DNA of 64,000 nt from JAXGRD01 sp040766105 (GTDB taxonomy: Bacteria > Bacillota > Clostridia > Peptostreptococcales > Anaerovoracaceae). Both the position numbers and the translations under genes were made by a program. Location: NCBI GenBank assembly GCA_040766105.1, contig JAXGRD010000004.1, forward strand, positions 248,001-312,000. The letters are read 5' to 3'. The notes under the pieces are model-generated. The model was not told where the DNA came from. It did no database searches and was given only the letters and a program-made list of their open reading frames with translations. Positions 15,226 to 24,050 of this stretch are shown one piece after another. The first letter of the stretch is position 1, and the number at the start of each line of letters is the position of its first letter.

Positions 15226-16650
15226 ATGGCAATGAATGCACAAGACTATGTAGCTATGCTGGTTGAAAAGGGCAAGAAAGCACAGGCAGTGGCAGAGAAC
15301 TTCACACAGGAAGATGTAGATCTCTTGACCGGAGCGGTTGCTTATGAATTGACAAAGCCTGAAGTTGCTTTGAAGTTCGGCGAAATGTTGGTTGAAGAAT
15401 CCAACATGGGTATTGCAGAGCACAAGCAGCTGAAGATGTACGGAAAAGTAAAGGGTGCTTACTTCCAGATGAAGAACGAGAAGTCTGTTGGCCTTATTGA
15501 CTATGATGAAAAAATGGGCAGAGAAACATATGCAAGACCTATGGGCGTTATCGGTGCTATCGTACCTGTAACAAACGGAGAAGCAACTCCTGTTGTTAAG
15601 TCCCTCATGGCTCTGAAGACAAGAAACGCTGTTATCGTTGCTCCCCACCCCAAGGCAAGAAAGACCAACGCTGCTGTTTGTGAAGCAGTAAGAGCTGTCA
15701 TCAAAAAGTTGGGATATCCCGAAGATTTGGTACAGTACATTGAGCCTGAAATGGTCTCCATCGAGACCTCCGGCGAAGTATTTAAGCAGGTTGACTTCAT
15801 TCTGGCTACCGGCGGAACCCCCATGGTTAAGCAGGCATACTCTTCCGGAACACCCGCTATCGGCGTAGGTACCGGAAACGTTATCTCCATCGTTGATGAA
15901 ACTGCAGACCTGGATAAGGCCGCTGATATGATCGTAAGATCCAAGACATTTGACAATGCTACTTCTTGCTCCACCGAAAACAACATCGTTGTTATCGACG
16001 CTATCTATGACGACTTTATGGAAGCAATGAAGAAGCAAGGCGGAATGCTCATCAAGGAAGGCACCGAAGAGAAGGACAAGATGCTCCATACTCTGTGGCC
16101 TGAAACACCTAAGAATCACGACCTGAACAGACAGATTGTTGCACAGCCCATCGGCGTTATTGCTGAAGCTGCAGGCATCGAGATTCCTGAAGGAACAAAG
16201 ATGATCATGGTTGAAGAAAACGACGGCTTCGGAAACGAATTCCCCTTCACAGGCGAAAAACTTTCCCCCGTTTCCGGCGTAATGCGTGCAAAGGACTTTG
16301 AGGAAGCTCTGGAAATCACCAACAAGATTCTGGACTACCAAGGCAAGGGCCACAGTGCAGGCATCCACACAACAAAGAAAGAAAGAGTTGACAGAATGGG
16401 AGCAGAAATTCCTGTTTGCAAGATTTGCTGGAATCTTCCCCAATCCCTCTCCAACTCCGGTTCCTGGACATGCGGATTCCCCATCTCCATGACACTGGGA
16501 TGCGGAACATGGGGCAACAACTCCATCTCCCACAATGCGACCTACAAAGATCTGCTGAACTACAACTATGTTTGCAGAGAGATTCCTTCCTTCCAGCCGA
16601 CGGATGAAGAATTATTCGACGAAGAATTGAAAGCTAAAGTTGATAAGTAA
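15226..16650 (+). CDS. Acylating (CoA-dependent) aldehyde dehydrogenase, sulfoacetaldehyde/malonate-semialdehyde type
   Basis: A 474-residue member of the CoA-acylating aldehyde dehydrogenase group. The catalytic Cys lies in FDNATSCSTENNIVV, the same place as in AdhE (FDNGTICASEQS). ITNKILDYQGKGHSAGIHTT and GTWGNNSISHNATYKDLLNY are characteristic of the sulfoacetaldehyde/succinate-semialdehyde/AdhE-like branch. Start ATG 15226 follows AAAGGAGG; upstream in-frame sequence is promoter DNA. With the adjacent aminotransferase it would convert an omega-amino compound to semialdehyde and then to acyl-CoA. Candidate substrates are taurine-derived sulfoacetaldehyde or beta-alanine-derived malonate semialdehyde; sequence alone does not decide. 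Confidence 0.88.
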   Translation: MAMNAQDYVAMLVEKGKKAQAVAENFTQEDVDLLTGAVAYELTKPEVALKFGEMLVEESNMGIAEHKQLKMYGKVKGAYFQMKNEKSVGLIDYDEKMGRETYARPMGVIGAIVPVTNGEATPVVKSLMALKTRNAVIVAPHPKARKTNAAVCEAVRAVIKKLGYPEDLVQYIEPEMVSIETSGEVFKQVDFILATGGTPMVKQAYSSGTPAIGVGTGNVISIVDETADLDKAADMIVRSKTFDNATSCSTENNIVVIDAIYDDFMEAMKKQGGMLIKEGTEEKDKMLHTLWPETPKNHDLNRQIVAQPIGVIAEAAGIEIPEGTKMIMVEENDGFGNEFPFTGEKLSPVSGVMRAKDFEEALEITNKILDYQGKGHSAGIHTTKKERVDRMGAEIPVCKICWNLPQSLSNSGSWTCGFPISMTLGCGTWGNNSISHNATYKDLLNYNYVCREIPSFQPTDEELFDEELKAKVDK

Positions 16651-16677
16651 ATTAATTTACATATAAAGGAGGATAAT

Positions 16678-17997
16678 ATGTCAGGAATCAAAGAAAAAGG
16701 TATGAAGTACAATCTTTACTCATGGAGTGCCCAGAGTAAGATTAACCCCATTGTTATCACGAAGGCAGAAGGAATCTACTTCTGGGACGAAGATGGCAAC
16801 AAGTACTACGACATGTCATCTCAGTTGGTTAACTCCAACTTGGGACATGGAAACAAGGCTATCATTGACGCCATCAAAGACCAGGCAGAAAAAATGCCTT
16901 TCATGGGCCCCGGATACTCCTTTGACGTGAAGTCCGATGCTGCTGAAGCAATCGTAGAGGCTTCCGGCCTGAAAAATGCAAAAGTATTCTTCACCAATGC
17001 AGGAGCGGAAGCAAACGAAAACGCTCTGAAAATGGCGAAGGAATATACAGGAAGATGGAAGGTCTTCTCCATGTACAGATCCTATCACGGCTCCAGTGCC
17101 GGTGCAGGAATGCTCACAGGAGAACCCAGACACTTTGCAAACGAACCAGGTCCTGCAGGGTTCATTAAGTTTGACGGACCTTACGCTTACAGAGCTCCCG
17201 CTCAGGTTAAGTTTGAAAACGAAGATGATGTAGCAGATTTCTACTTGGAACTGCTGGAAAACCAGATGAAGTATGAAGGACCCGACAGCATCGCTGCACT
17301 CTTCATGGAAACCATCGTAGGATCCAACGGTATCCTGATTCCGCCTAAAAAGTGGGTAAAGGGTGTAAGAGATCTTTGTACAAAGTATGGCATCATGATG
17401 GTATGTGACGAAGTAATGGCTGGATGGTACAGAACCGGAACAAAGTTTGCCTTCCACAACTTCGACATCGAGCCTGATCTGGTTACATTCGCTAAGGGTT
17501 CCACCTGCGGATACGTTCCATTGGGCGGCGTTATCGTTACCGAGCCCATTCAGAAGTTCTTTGACGACAACAAGATGCTCTGCGGATTGACCTACAACGG
17601 ACATCCCATGGGTTGTGCTGCAGCTGTTGCAACTATTAAGGAATATGAAAGACTTAATGTTGCTGACAACGTAGCCAAGGTTGGCAAGGTTCTGAGAGAA
17701 AAACTGGAAGAGATCAAAGAAAAGCACGCATGCGTAGGCGAATTCCGTCACATCGGACTCTTCTCCTGCATCGAGCTGGTCAAGGATGATAAGGGAACTC
17801 CCCTGGTATCCTTCAACTATGACCCGGAAGGCATGATGGGCAAAGTTGTTGGTATGCTGAAGAAGGAAGGATTCTCCACCTACTCCCACGAAAACATGGT
17901 TCTCATCGCTCCTCCTCTCGTAATCACTGAGGAAGAGTTGACAGAAGCTATGGCTATCATGGACAAGGTTTTGGATTCCGTAGACAAGATGATCTAA
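16678..17997 (+). CDS. Class III omega-aminotransferase (taurine / beta-alanine / GABA type)
   Basis: A 439-residue PLP aminotransferase. The PLP lysine is in TFAKGSTCGYVPLGGV, the acidic PLP-N1 ligand in MMVCDEVMAGWYRTG, and the cofactor phosphate region in FFTNAGAEANENALKMA. AAAGGAGG precedes ATG 16678. It lies 27 bases after the acylating dehydrogenase in the same sigma-54 operon, which fits transfer of a terminal amino group to pyruvate or 2-oxoglutarate followed by CoA acylation of the aldehyde. It resembles taurine:pyruvate/2-oxoglutarate transaminases; beta-alanine or GABA are alternatives. Confidence 0.88.
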   Translation: MSGIKEKGMKYNLYSWSAQSKINPIVITKAEGIYFWDEDGNKYYDMSSQLVNSNLGHGNKAIIDAIKDQAEKMPFMGPGYSFDVKSDAAEAIVEASGLKNAKVFFTNAGAEANENALKMAKEYTGRWKVFSMYRSYHGSSAGAGMLTGEPRHFANEPGPAGFIKFDGPYAYRAPAQVKFENEDDVADFYLELLENQMKYEGPDSIAALFMETIVGSNGILIPPKKWVKGVRDLCTKYGIMMVCDEVMAGWYRTGTKFAFHNFDIEPDLVTFAKGSTCGYVPLGGVIVTEPIQKFFDDNKMLCGLTYNGHPMGCAAAVATIKEYERLNVADNVAKVGKVLREKLEEIKEKHACVGEFRHIGLFSCIELVKDDKGTPLVSFNYDPEGMMGKVVGMLKKEGFSTYSHENMVLIAPPLVITEEELTEAMAIMDKVLDSVDKMI

Positions 17998-18014
17998 GAC
18001 AAAGCATAATTACA

Positions 18015-18050
18015 AAAATCGGCGGACAGCATGTGCTGTTCGCCGATTTT
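18015..18050. terminator. Bidirectional terminator between two convergent aminotransferase genes
   Basis: A 17-bp stem AAAATCGGCGGACAGCA / TGCTGTTCGCCGATTTT with one G-U pair, A-rich on one side and T-rich on the other. Confidence 0.9.
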
Positions 18051-18051
18051 C

Positions 18052-19221
18052 TTATCTCAGTACGTTTTCCATAATGTGAAGTCCATCATTAATGTCGTGG
18101 CTGCTGATGTTCAGCGGTGGTAGCAACCGCACCTTTTCACCTGCCGTTAATACCAACAACCCTCTCTTCCTACATCGGTCCACCGCTTCGCCGGGTGTCA
18201 TCTCCTTCAACTGCAATCCGATCATGAGACCCATACCCACGACACTCTCCACTTTAGACATTCCGGACAATCTTCCCCTCATATATTCACCCTTCTCCTT
18301 GACGGAGTTTAGGAAATGAGGAGTAATTTTTTTCAATACCGCCAAGGCTCCTGCGCAAGCGATGGGGTTGCCGCCATAAGTGGTCCCGTGGTCTCCCGGA
18401 GCCAGCACATCTGCCGTCTTCTCGCCAAAGATTACCCCACCAATGGGAAGACCGCCACCAACCCCCTTGGCAAAGGTCAAGAGATCCGGCTTCAAACCGT
18501 ATTGTTCACTGGCAAAGAGCGTTCCCGTTCTCCCTATGCCTGTCTGGACCTCATCCACAATAAGGAGGATATCTCTCTCTTTGCAGAGTTTGGCAACACC
18601 GTCCACGTAGTCTTGCTCCAGAGGAATCACGCCCCCTTCCCCCTGAATCAATTCAATCATGACGGCACAAACACTTTCGTCCGCCAGCTTTGACAGGCTT
18701 TCCAAGTCACCGGCATGACAGTAATCAAAGCCTTCCATGAAGGGAAAGAAACTGGTGTGATAATTATCCTGTCCCGTGGCAGTGATGGCCGCCATGGTTC
18801 TCCCGTGAAAAGAGCGATAGAGGGTTATGATTTTGTTCCTCTTATTGTCGGAAATACTGTTTCCGTATTTTCGAGCCGTTTTCATGGCGCTCTCATTGGC
18901 TTCCGCTCCGGAATTGCAGAAGAACACCTTCTTCATGCCCGAGCGAATGACCAACTGCTCCCCAAGGAAAATCTGGGGCTGGGTGTAGAACAGGTTGGAT
19001 GTATGTTGTAAGGTCTTGGCCTGCATGGTAATCGCCTCCACCCAAGAGTCATCACAGAATCCCAAGGAATTCACACCGATGCCGGAGGTGAAATCGATAT
19101 ACTCCCTTCCGTCATCTCCCATGCATCGCGACCCCTTACCCTTGGTAATAACCAAGTCATTTCTTTTGTAAGTACCCGCAATATATTCCTTGTCCATTTT
19201 TTTCAAATCAATATTGTTCAT
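18052..19221 (-). CDS. ArgD-like aminotransferase, probable N-acetyl-LL-diaminopimelate aminotransferase
   Basis: A 389-residue class III aminotransferase of the acetylornithine/N-succinyl-DAP group. FFCNSGAEANESAMKTARKY, LIVDEVQTGIGRTGTLFA and the PLP-lysine segment LLTFAKGVGGGLPIGGVI are clear. It overlaps the M20 deacetylase gene by 14 bases and lies next to dapF-dapH, so I infer the aminotransferase step of the acetylated DAP pathway. ArgD proteins can do both arginine and DAP steps, and no arg genes are nearby. The usual Bacillus PatA for this step is of a different fold class, so this would be a non-orthologous replacement. Confidence 0.85.
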   Translation of the reverse strand: MNNIDLKKMDKEYIAGTYKRNDLVITKGKGSRCMGDDGREYIDFTSGIGVNSLGFCDDSWVEAITMQAKTLQHTSNLFYTQPQIFLGEQLVIRSGMKKVFFCNSGAEANESAMKTARKYGNSISDNKRNKIITLYRSFHGRTMAAITATGQDNYHTSFFPFMEGFDYCHAGDLESLSKLADESVCAVMIELIQGEGGVIPLEQDYVDGVAKLCKERDILLIVDEVQTGIGRTGTLFASEQYGLKPDLLTFAKGVGGGLPIGGVIFGEKTADVLAPGDHGTTYGGNPIACAGALAVLKKITPHFLNSVKEKGEYMRGRLSGMSKVESVVGMGLMIGLQLKEMTPGEAVDRCRKRGLLVLTAGEKVRLLPPLNISSHDINDGLHIMENVLR

Positions 19222-20299
19222 AATTATTCACGATTTCCTTGAAGAAATCAAATCCCCTTTCCAACACATCCTCATCAAAGTCAAAGTTATCGCTGTGAAG
19301 CGAAATCCCCGTTCCCGTTCCCAGCAAGAAGAAAATCGACGGCGCCGCTTGGCTGTAGCATGCAAAGTCCTCTGCAATCATCAAGGGCGCCTTCATGAGG
19401 GTCACCCCTTCCTTCTCAAACAGCGGTAACATTCTTTCATACAGGTCCGGATCGTTGGTTACCGGCGGATAGGGCTTGCTCAGATGACAGGTAATATCCG
19501 CACCGGTTTCCTCTTCCCATTTGCGACACAGTGTCTCCAAACCCTCCTTCATCCCCATATAATCTTCTTTCCGCAAGGAGCGCAGTGTCCCCTTAAAAGA
19601 AACATCATCTGCTAAGATATTCCTTGCAGTCCCACCGGACACCATACCGATGCGTAACACACCTTCTTTCGGCATAGCGTAAACATCAGCCAATAACTTC
19701 ACCAGCACTTCTATGGCATCGATGCCCTCGTGGGCATTGGCTGCATGGGCCGCCTTCCCTCTCACGCGACCGTTCACTTCACTGGACATGGTCATCATGG
19801 GTCCCGGTATCGTGCTGATTTCGTATTTATCGATAAAAGGCCAAAGATGGTATCCGAAGATTGCCTTCGTATTGCACTTTGCAAAAATCCCCGTGTTCAC
19901 AATTTTATCGGCCCCTCCCGTGGTTTCTTCCGCAGGCTGAAAAACAACGAGAACATTGTAGGGCAGATCCGCCTCGTTTACATATTCCGCAAACCCCAAG
20001 CACATTGCCATGTGCCCATCGTGACCGCAGGCATGCATCCGTCCTTCATGAATGGACTTGTAGTCTTCCTCATTTTTTTCTATTACAGGAAGAGCATCCA
20101 TGTCGGCCCGAAATGCCAACGTTTCTTCTCTATCCTTATGAAAATATGCTACCAGCCCGCTGTTCATGACTTGGGTGATTTCACAATCCAACGAGGATAG
20201 CACACGCATTAAATACTCCTTGGTCTTGGGAAGATCGTCCCCTACTTCCGGAATTTTATGCAATTGTCGTCTATGCTCCCTCAGACGCTGATTCCACAT
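19208..20299 (-). CDS. M20 amidohydrolase, probable N-acetyldiaminopimelate deacetylase
   Basis: A 363-residue M20D peptidase. Metal-binding motifs are RADMDALPV, MHACGHDGHMAMCLG, QPAEETTGG and a late IAEDFACYS. ATG 20299 (MWNQRLREHRRQLHKIPEVG) has AGGAGG 8 bases upstream; the longer start at 20332 is less likely. It is divergent from dapF-dapH and overlaps the aminotransferase. In that setting it should remove the acetyl group from N-acetyl-LL-DAP to give LL-DAP for DapF (ykuR/dapL role in Bacillus). General N-acyl amino-acid hydrolase is the alternative. Confidence 0.85.
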   Translation of the reverse strand: MWNQRLREHRRQLHKIPEVGDDLPKTKEYLMRVLSSLDCEITQVMNSGLVAYFHKDREETLAFRADMDALPVIEKNEEDYKSIHEGRMHACGHDGHMAMCLGFAEYVNEADLPYNVLVVFQPAEETTGGADKIVNTGIFAKCNTKAIFGYHLWPFIDKYEISTIPGPMMTMSSEVNGRVRGKAAHAANAHEGIDAIEVLVKLLADVYAMPKEGVLRIGMVSGGTARNILADDVSFKGTLRSLRKEDYMGMKEGLETLCRKWEEETGADITCHLSKPYPPVTNDPDLYERMLPLFEKEGVTLMKAPLMIAEDFACYSQAAPSIFFLLGTGTGISLHSDNFDFDEDVLERGFDFFKEIVNNYEQY

Positions 20300-20344
20300 A
20301 TACCTTACCTCCTCTGTATAATATCTTGTCATTTTACACTAGCC

Positions 20345-20373
20345 TTGCGAAATTATCAATTATCGTGTAGTAT
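20345..20373 (+). promoter_or_regulatory. Candidate promoter for dapF-dapH
   Basis: TTGCGA-N17-TAGTAT in the divergent gap, 35 bases before the dapF ATG. Confidence 0.5.
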
Positions 20374-20407
20374 TTATACATCCAATTTTTATGTAGAAGG
20401 AGGCAAA

Positions 20408-21217
20408 ATGTTCCTTTTTTCAAAATACCACGGATGTGGAAATCACTTTGTTATTACGCGAGAAGAGCAGGTGGCAGGAAGAGATTACAGCCACCTGGCG
20501 AAACAAATCTGCAACCCCTATATCGGCGTGGGGGCAGACGGCTTTATCGTGGTGAGAGAATCCCCCTTGGAAATGTTGTTCTACAACATGGATGGATCCA
20601 TGGCACCCATGTGCGGCAACGGAATCCGCTGTTTTTCTCACTACTGTGCCGATGAAGGGATATGCTCCGAGAGTGTCTTCCCGGTGAAGACGGGAGCAGG
20701 AGAAATGAAAATTCAGGTGGCCAACACGGACCCCTTCACCGTGAAAGTGAACATGGGAAAGCCGGACTTTTCTCCCGGTGCAAGCGGCATCAATTTTGAT
20801 GGACCATTTATTGACCAAAAAGTGGAAGGACAATGTGTCAGCAGTTTCTTTATGGGCACCATTCATACGGTCCTTTGGACCGAAAACTACGAAGGTTGGG
20901 AGACCTTAGGGGAAACCATATCCAAACACCCCATCTATACGGAACAGACCAACGTTAATTTCGCAAAGATTGTGGGAGAAGATCAGGTCCAGATGAAAAC
21001 CTACGAAAGAGGTGTGGGTGTGACACTGGCATGTGGAACCGGCGCCTGTGCAGTGGCTGTCCTTGGCTGGCTTCAAGGAAGATTCCAAGGAGATGTTACA
21101 GTGATCTTACCCTATGGCCAACTGAGAATATCCAAGGGCGAAAAAGAAGAAATATACATGGAAGGTCCCAGTACAAAAGTGTGTACGGGAAGATATTATG
21201 AAGAAGGAGAAAAATAA
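20408..21217 (+). CDS. dapF: Diaminopimelate epimerase
   Basis: DapF interconverts LL- and meso-DAP. The two catalytic cysteines are in MCGNGIRCFSHYC (Cys about 69) and LACGTGACAVAVL (Cys about 216). The start MFLFSKYHGCGNHFVI follows AGAAGGAGG; upstream in-frame codons to 20258 run through the divergent promoter and are rejected. The usual GN-D-F/Y after the first Gly-Asn reads GNHF here. 269 residues, normal. Overlaps dapH by one base. Confidence 0.95.
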   Translation: MFLFSKYHGCGNHFVITREEQVAGRDYSHLAKQICNPYIGVGADGFIVVRESPLEMLFYNMDGSMAPMCGNGIRCFSHYCADEGICSESVFPVKTGAGEMKIQVANTDPFTVKVNMGKPDFSPGASGINFDGPFIDQKVEGQCVSSFFMGTIHTVLWTENYEGWETLGETISKHPIYTEQTNVNFAKIVGEDQVQMKTYERGVGVTLACGTGACAVAVLGWLQGRFQGDVTVILPYGQLRISKGEKEEIYMEGPSTKVCTGRYYEEGEK

Positions 21218-21897
21218 TGATGGACGCAAAGGAAATTATTAAGTTTATCAGTGAATCAAAGAAAAAGACACCTGTAAAGGTATATTTGTCGGATCCCTCC
21301 GCCTATGAATTTCCTGATTGCAAAGTATATGGAAATGTTGTCTTCGGTGAATGGGCACAGATTGAACCGGTACTCTTGGAAAACCATATCACCGATTACA
21401 TCGTAGAGAACGACCGCAGAAATTCTGCCATCCCCCTCTTGGATTTGAAAGGTTTCAACGCCAGAATTGAGCCGGGAGCACTGATCAGAGACCAGGTGGA
21501 AATTGGAAACAATGCCGTCATCATGATGGGCGCCATCATCAATATTGGAGCAGTGATTGGGGAAGGAACCATGATAGATATGGGTGCGATTCTGGGGGGA
21601 AGAGCCACCGTGGGCAAGAATTGTCACATCGGAGCCGGAACTGTGTTGGCAGGCGTCATCGAGCCACCCAATGCCACGCCGGTCATTGTGGAAGACGATG
21701 TTGTCATTGGTGCAAACGCCGTGGTATTGGAAGGCTGTCGCATTGGCAAAGGCGCCATCGTTGCCGCAGGTGCAGTAGTGGTCAACGATATTCCGCCCGG
21801 CGTAGTGGTAGCAGGCATCCCTGCCAAGACCATCAAGGAGAAGGATGAAAAAACTTCAGAAAAGATGGCTCTTGTGGATGCACTTCGCACACTATAA
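21217..21897 (+). CDS. dapH: 2,3,4,5-tetrahydropyridine-2,6-dicarboxylate N-acetyltransferase
   Basis: A 226-residue left-handed beta-helix acetyltransferase. MMDAKEIIKFISESKKKTPV and the hexapeptide-repeat domain (VMMGAIINIGAVIGEGTMID, GRATVGKNCHIGAGTVLAGV, IVEDDVVIGANAVVLEG) are diagnostic of DapH. It opens the acetylated DAP branch, making N-acetyl-2-amino-6-oxopimelate from acetyl-CoA, to be used by the divergent aminotransferase and deacetylase. Confidence 0.96.
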   Translation: MMDAKEIIKFISESKKKTPVKVYLSDPSAYEFPDCKVYGNVVFGEWAQIEPVLLENHITDYIVENDRRNSAIPLLDLKGFNARIEPGALIRDQVEIGNNAVIMMGAIINIGAVIGEGTMIDMGAILGGRATVGKNCHIGAGTVLAGVIEPPNATPVIVEDDVVIGANAVVLEGCRIGKGAIVAAGAVVVNDIPPGVVVAGIPAKTIKEKDEKTSEKMALVDALRTL

Positions 21898-21910
21898 AAA
21901 GCAAAACGTA

Positions 21911-21945
21911 AAAGCAGAGGCCCTTATCATCCTCTGCTTTCTCTT
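21911..21945 (+). terminator. Intrinsic terminator of dapF-dapH
   Basis: AAAGCAGAGG / CCTCTGCTTT, 10-bp perfect stem, 10-base loop, then CTCTT. Confidence 0.75.
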
Positions 21946-22101
21946 AAGATAAGCGAATCGACGAACGACGCTGCTCCCTTATATCTTGTCAGCATCATAC
22001 CACCTTTGCTCCCTGTTCTTCTCCATCGTGCATGAACAACGCTTTTTCTTGTATAAATGCTCCCCTTACAGAAATAGTAGAACATTTTTCACCAATGTTC
22101 G

Positions 22102-22140
22102 TGAACATGTGTTTACATTTTGTTCCTTTTGTGTTACCAT
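22102..22140 (+). promoter_or_regulatory. lexA promoter with LexA (DinR/SOS) box
   Basis: TGAACATGTGTTTA (22102-22115) fits the Gram-positive SOS box CGAAC-RNRY-GTTYG apart from the outer bases. It overlaps the -35 box TTTACA (22112-22117), which is 17 bases from TACCAT (22135-22140). This arrangement implies autorepression by LexA. The -10 box is weak, so the exact promoter is less certain than the operator. Confidence 0.65.
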
Positions 22141-22170
22141 CACCATATACGGAAAAAGTGAGGGAAGAAT

Positions 22171-22818
22171 ATGAATACACTGAAAGACAGAGAATCCAAA
22201 ATACTCAATTACATGAAGGAAGAAATTAGACAGAAGGGATATCCCCCTACAGTTCGGGAAATCTGCAATGCTCTGCAAATCAAATCCACTTCGACAGTTC
22301 ACAAGGATATTGAAAGTCTGGTCAAGGCAGGCTTCATTGTGAAAGACCCTTCTAAGCCAAGAGCGCTCATGGTGGTTGAGGATCATCAGGATTATCCTGT
22401 AGCCGAACCATCCGTCGTAAAGGATGAACGCAGCGATGTCATAGATGTTCCGGTGGTTGGACAAATTGCAGCCGGCACCCCCATTCTTGCGGAAAGCAAC
22501 GTAGACGATTCCTTCCCTGTTCCTGCTCGCTTCGTAGGTCAAGGTGTCAACTTTATGCTCACCGTCAAAGGGGAAAGCATGGTGGAAGCCGGTATCATGG
22601 ATGGCGACTATATCCTGGTGCAACAACAGAATACTGCAAACAACGGCGATATTGTCGTAGCTATGGTGGACGGATTTGAAAGCGAAGCAACCGTAAAAAC
22701 CTTCTACAAGGAGAAAGACCATATTCGCCTCCAGCCGGAAAACGCTTCCATGAGTCCCATCATCGTCAATGATGTGCGGATTCTTGGCAAAGTCAAAGGT
22801 GTCTTCCGATACTTCTAA
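22171..22818 (+). CDS. lexA: LexA repressor
   Basis: A 215-residue SOS repressor. Winged HTH (about 1-65) with YPPTVREICNALQIKSTSTV; Ala-Gly self-cleavage site in GQIAAGTPI; catalytic Ser in VKGESMVEAGI and Lys in SEATVKTFYK. It is monocistronic, with its own operator and terminator. RecA-stimulated self-cleavage would release SOS genes after DNA damage. Confidence 0.97.
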   Translation: MNTLKDRESKILNYMKEEIRQKGYPPTVREICNALQIKSTSTVHKDIESLVKAGFIVKDPSKPRALMVVEDHQDYPVAEPSVVKDERSDVIDVPVVGQIAAGTPILAESNVDDSFPVPARFVGQGVNFMLTVKGESMVEAGIMDGDYILVQQQNTANNGDIVVAMVDGFESEATVKTFYKEKDHIRLQPENASMSPIIVNDVRILGKVKGVFRYF

Positions 22819-22825
22819 ATACGGT

Positions 22826-22858
22826 AAAAGTGGAGTTCCTAAGAGACTCCACTTTTTT
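22826..22858. terminator. Terminator between lexA and the convergent VWA gene
   Basis: AAAAGTGGAGT / ACTCCACTTTT 11-bp stem followed by a T run; it overlaps the last codon of the VWA gene. Confidence 0.85.
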
Positions 22859-24050
22859 ATTTCACCAATAATTTCTTGATTCCCTTCTCTAAGCCATCCA
22901 AGGACAGTTCGTACATGGGGAAGAGATCTCCCACCTTTTCTATGGTGTAACTGCCGTAGGTGTAATTCCATTCCTTTTCCGGGATGGGGTTCAACCAGAT
23001 TTTCTTCTTATATCTCCTGTCAAACTTCTCAAGCCATTCAATTCCCAGCTCCTCATTGTGAAGGCCGATAAAGGAGTTTCCGCCTTTTCTAAAGAGTTCA
23101 GAGGGCGCCATGGCTGCGTCTCCCACAAAAATCACTTTGTAATCACTGTCAAGGTTGGAAAGAACCCACTTGGTATCCACCCAATCTCCCCTCTTGCAGT
23201 AGGGAGTATTGTAGAGATTGTCATAGATACAGTTATGGAAGTAGTAGACCTTCAGATCTTTAAAGTGATTGGATTTACGAAGTGCCTGAAAAAGTCGATT
23301 ACAAAGGTCGCTGTACATGAGCATGGACCCATCGGAGTCAATGAGTAAGAGCACTTTTACCGTGTTTTTCCTGGGCTTCTCATAGACCAAGTGGAGCATC
23401 CCCGCGTGATCACTAGTCTTCTCCACAGTTTCATCAATATCCAACTCCGTCTTGGCGGCATCGATTCTGGAAGAATACTGTCTCAGCTTACGAAATGCCA
23501 TTTGGAACTGCCGCACGTCGATAATGGTATCGTCTCGAAAATCCTTGAAGTGTCGCTCCCCTGCTATCTGCACAGCGGATCGATGCCGTCCTTCGCCCCC
23601 CACCCGGATGCCTCTCGGGTTGTAGCCACCTCTTCCCATTGTGGAGGTTCCACCGGTTCCAATCCAATAGTTTCCACCGTCATGCTTTTCCTTCTGTTCC
23701 TCGATTCTTTCCCGAAACCGCTTCAACAGCTCGTCCAACTCCAAGAGAAAATCATCCATAACAGTTTTGTCGTTAATATCTCTCTCCCGCTCGCTCTCCT
23801 CCAGCCACTTCCAGAATTCCTCCGGAAGATCTTCCGGTGTCTTTACCGCAGCAAAATACTCCGCGAAAACGCCATCCAACTTGTCATAGTCGGATTCGCT
23901 TTTCACCAGTATGCTCTTGCACAGGAAGTAGAAACCGGTTAAGGAAGATCCCGCAAGGTTCTTGTCCAAAGCTTCTATGAGGACCATCCATTCATTGATG
24001 GAAACGTCCAACCCTCTGGCTCTCAATAAATAAAAGAATTGCAGGAACAT
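22857..24050 (-). CDS. CoxE-like von Willebrand factor A domain protein
   Basis: A 397-residue VWA protein of the CoxE/YehP-like type found beside MoxR ATPases. The C-terminal VWA domain contains VLLLIDSDGSMLMYSD; the MIDAS is DSDGS rather than DxSxS, so the first Ser of the motif is Asp. The N-terminal half is helical, with a Gly-rich linker (GGNYWIGTGGTSTMGRGGY). It starts directly after the moxR stop. MoxR/VWA pairs act as chaperone-like units that insert cofactors or activate enzymes; the client is unknown. Confidence 0.87.
   Translation of the reverse strand: MFLQFFYLLRARGLDVSINEWMVLIEALDKNLAGSSLTGFYFLCKSILVKSESDYDKLDGVFAEYFAAVKTPEDLPEEFWKWLEESERERDINDKTVMDDFLLELDELLKRFRERIEEQKEKHDGGNYWIGTGGTSTMGRGGYNPRGIRVGGEGRHRSAVQIAGERHFKDFRDDTIIDVRQFQMAFRKLRQYSSRIDAAKTELDIDETVEKTSDHAGMLHLVYEKPRKNTVKVLLLIDSDGSMLMYSDLCNRLFQALRKSNHFKDLKVYYFHNCIYDNLYNTPYCKRGDWVDTKWVLSNLDSDYKVIFVGDAAMAPSELFRKGGNSFIGLHNEELGIEWLEKFDRRYKKKIWLNPIPEKEWNYTYGSYTIEKVGDLFPMYELSLDGLEKGIKKLLVK

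Noticed and set aside
15199..16533. A 444-codon minus-strand ORF opposite the acylating aldehyde dehydrogenase
   Set aside because: Cys/Ser/Val-rich antisense frame without ribosome site or domains; the dehydrogenase frame has clear catalytic motifs.
16816..17889. A 357-codon minus-strand ORF opposite the aminotransferase
   Set aside because: Antisense shadow produced by codon bias; no start signal or recognisable motif.
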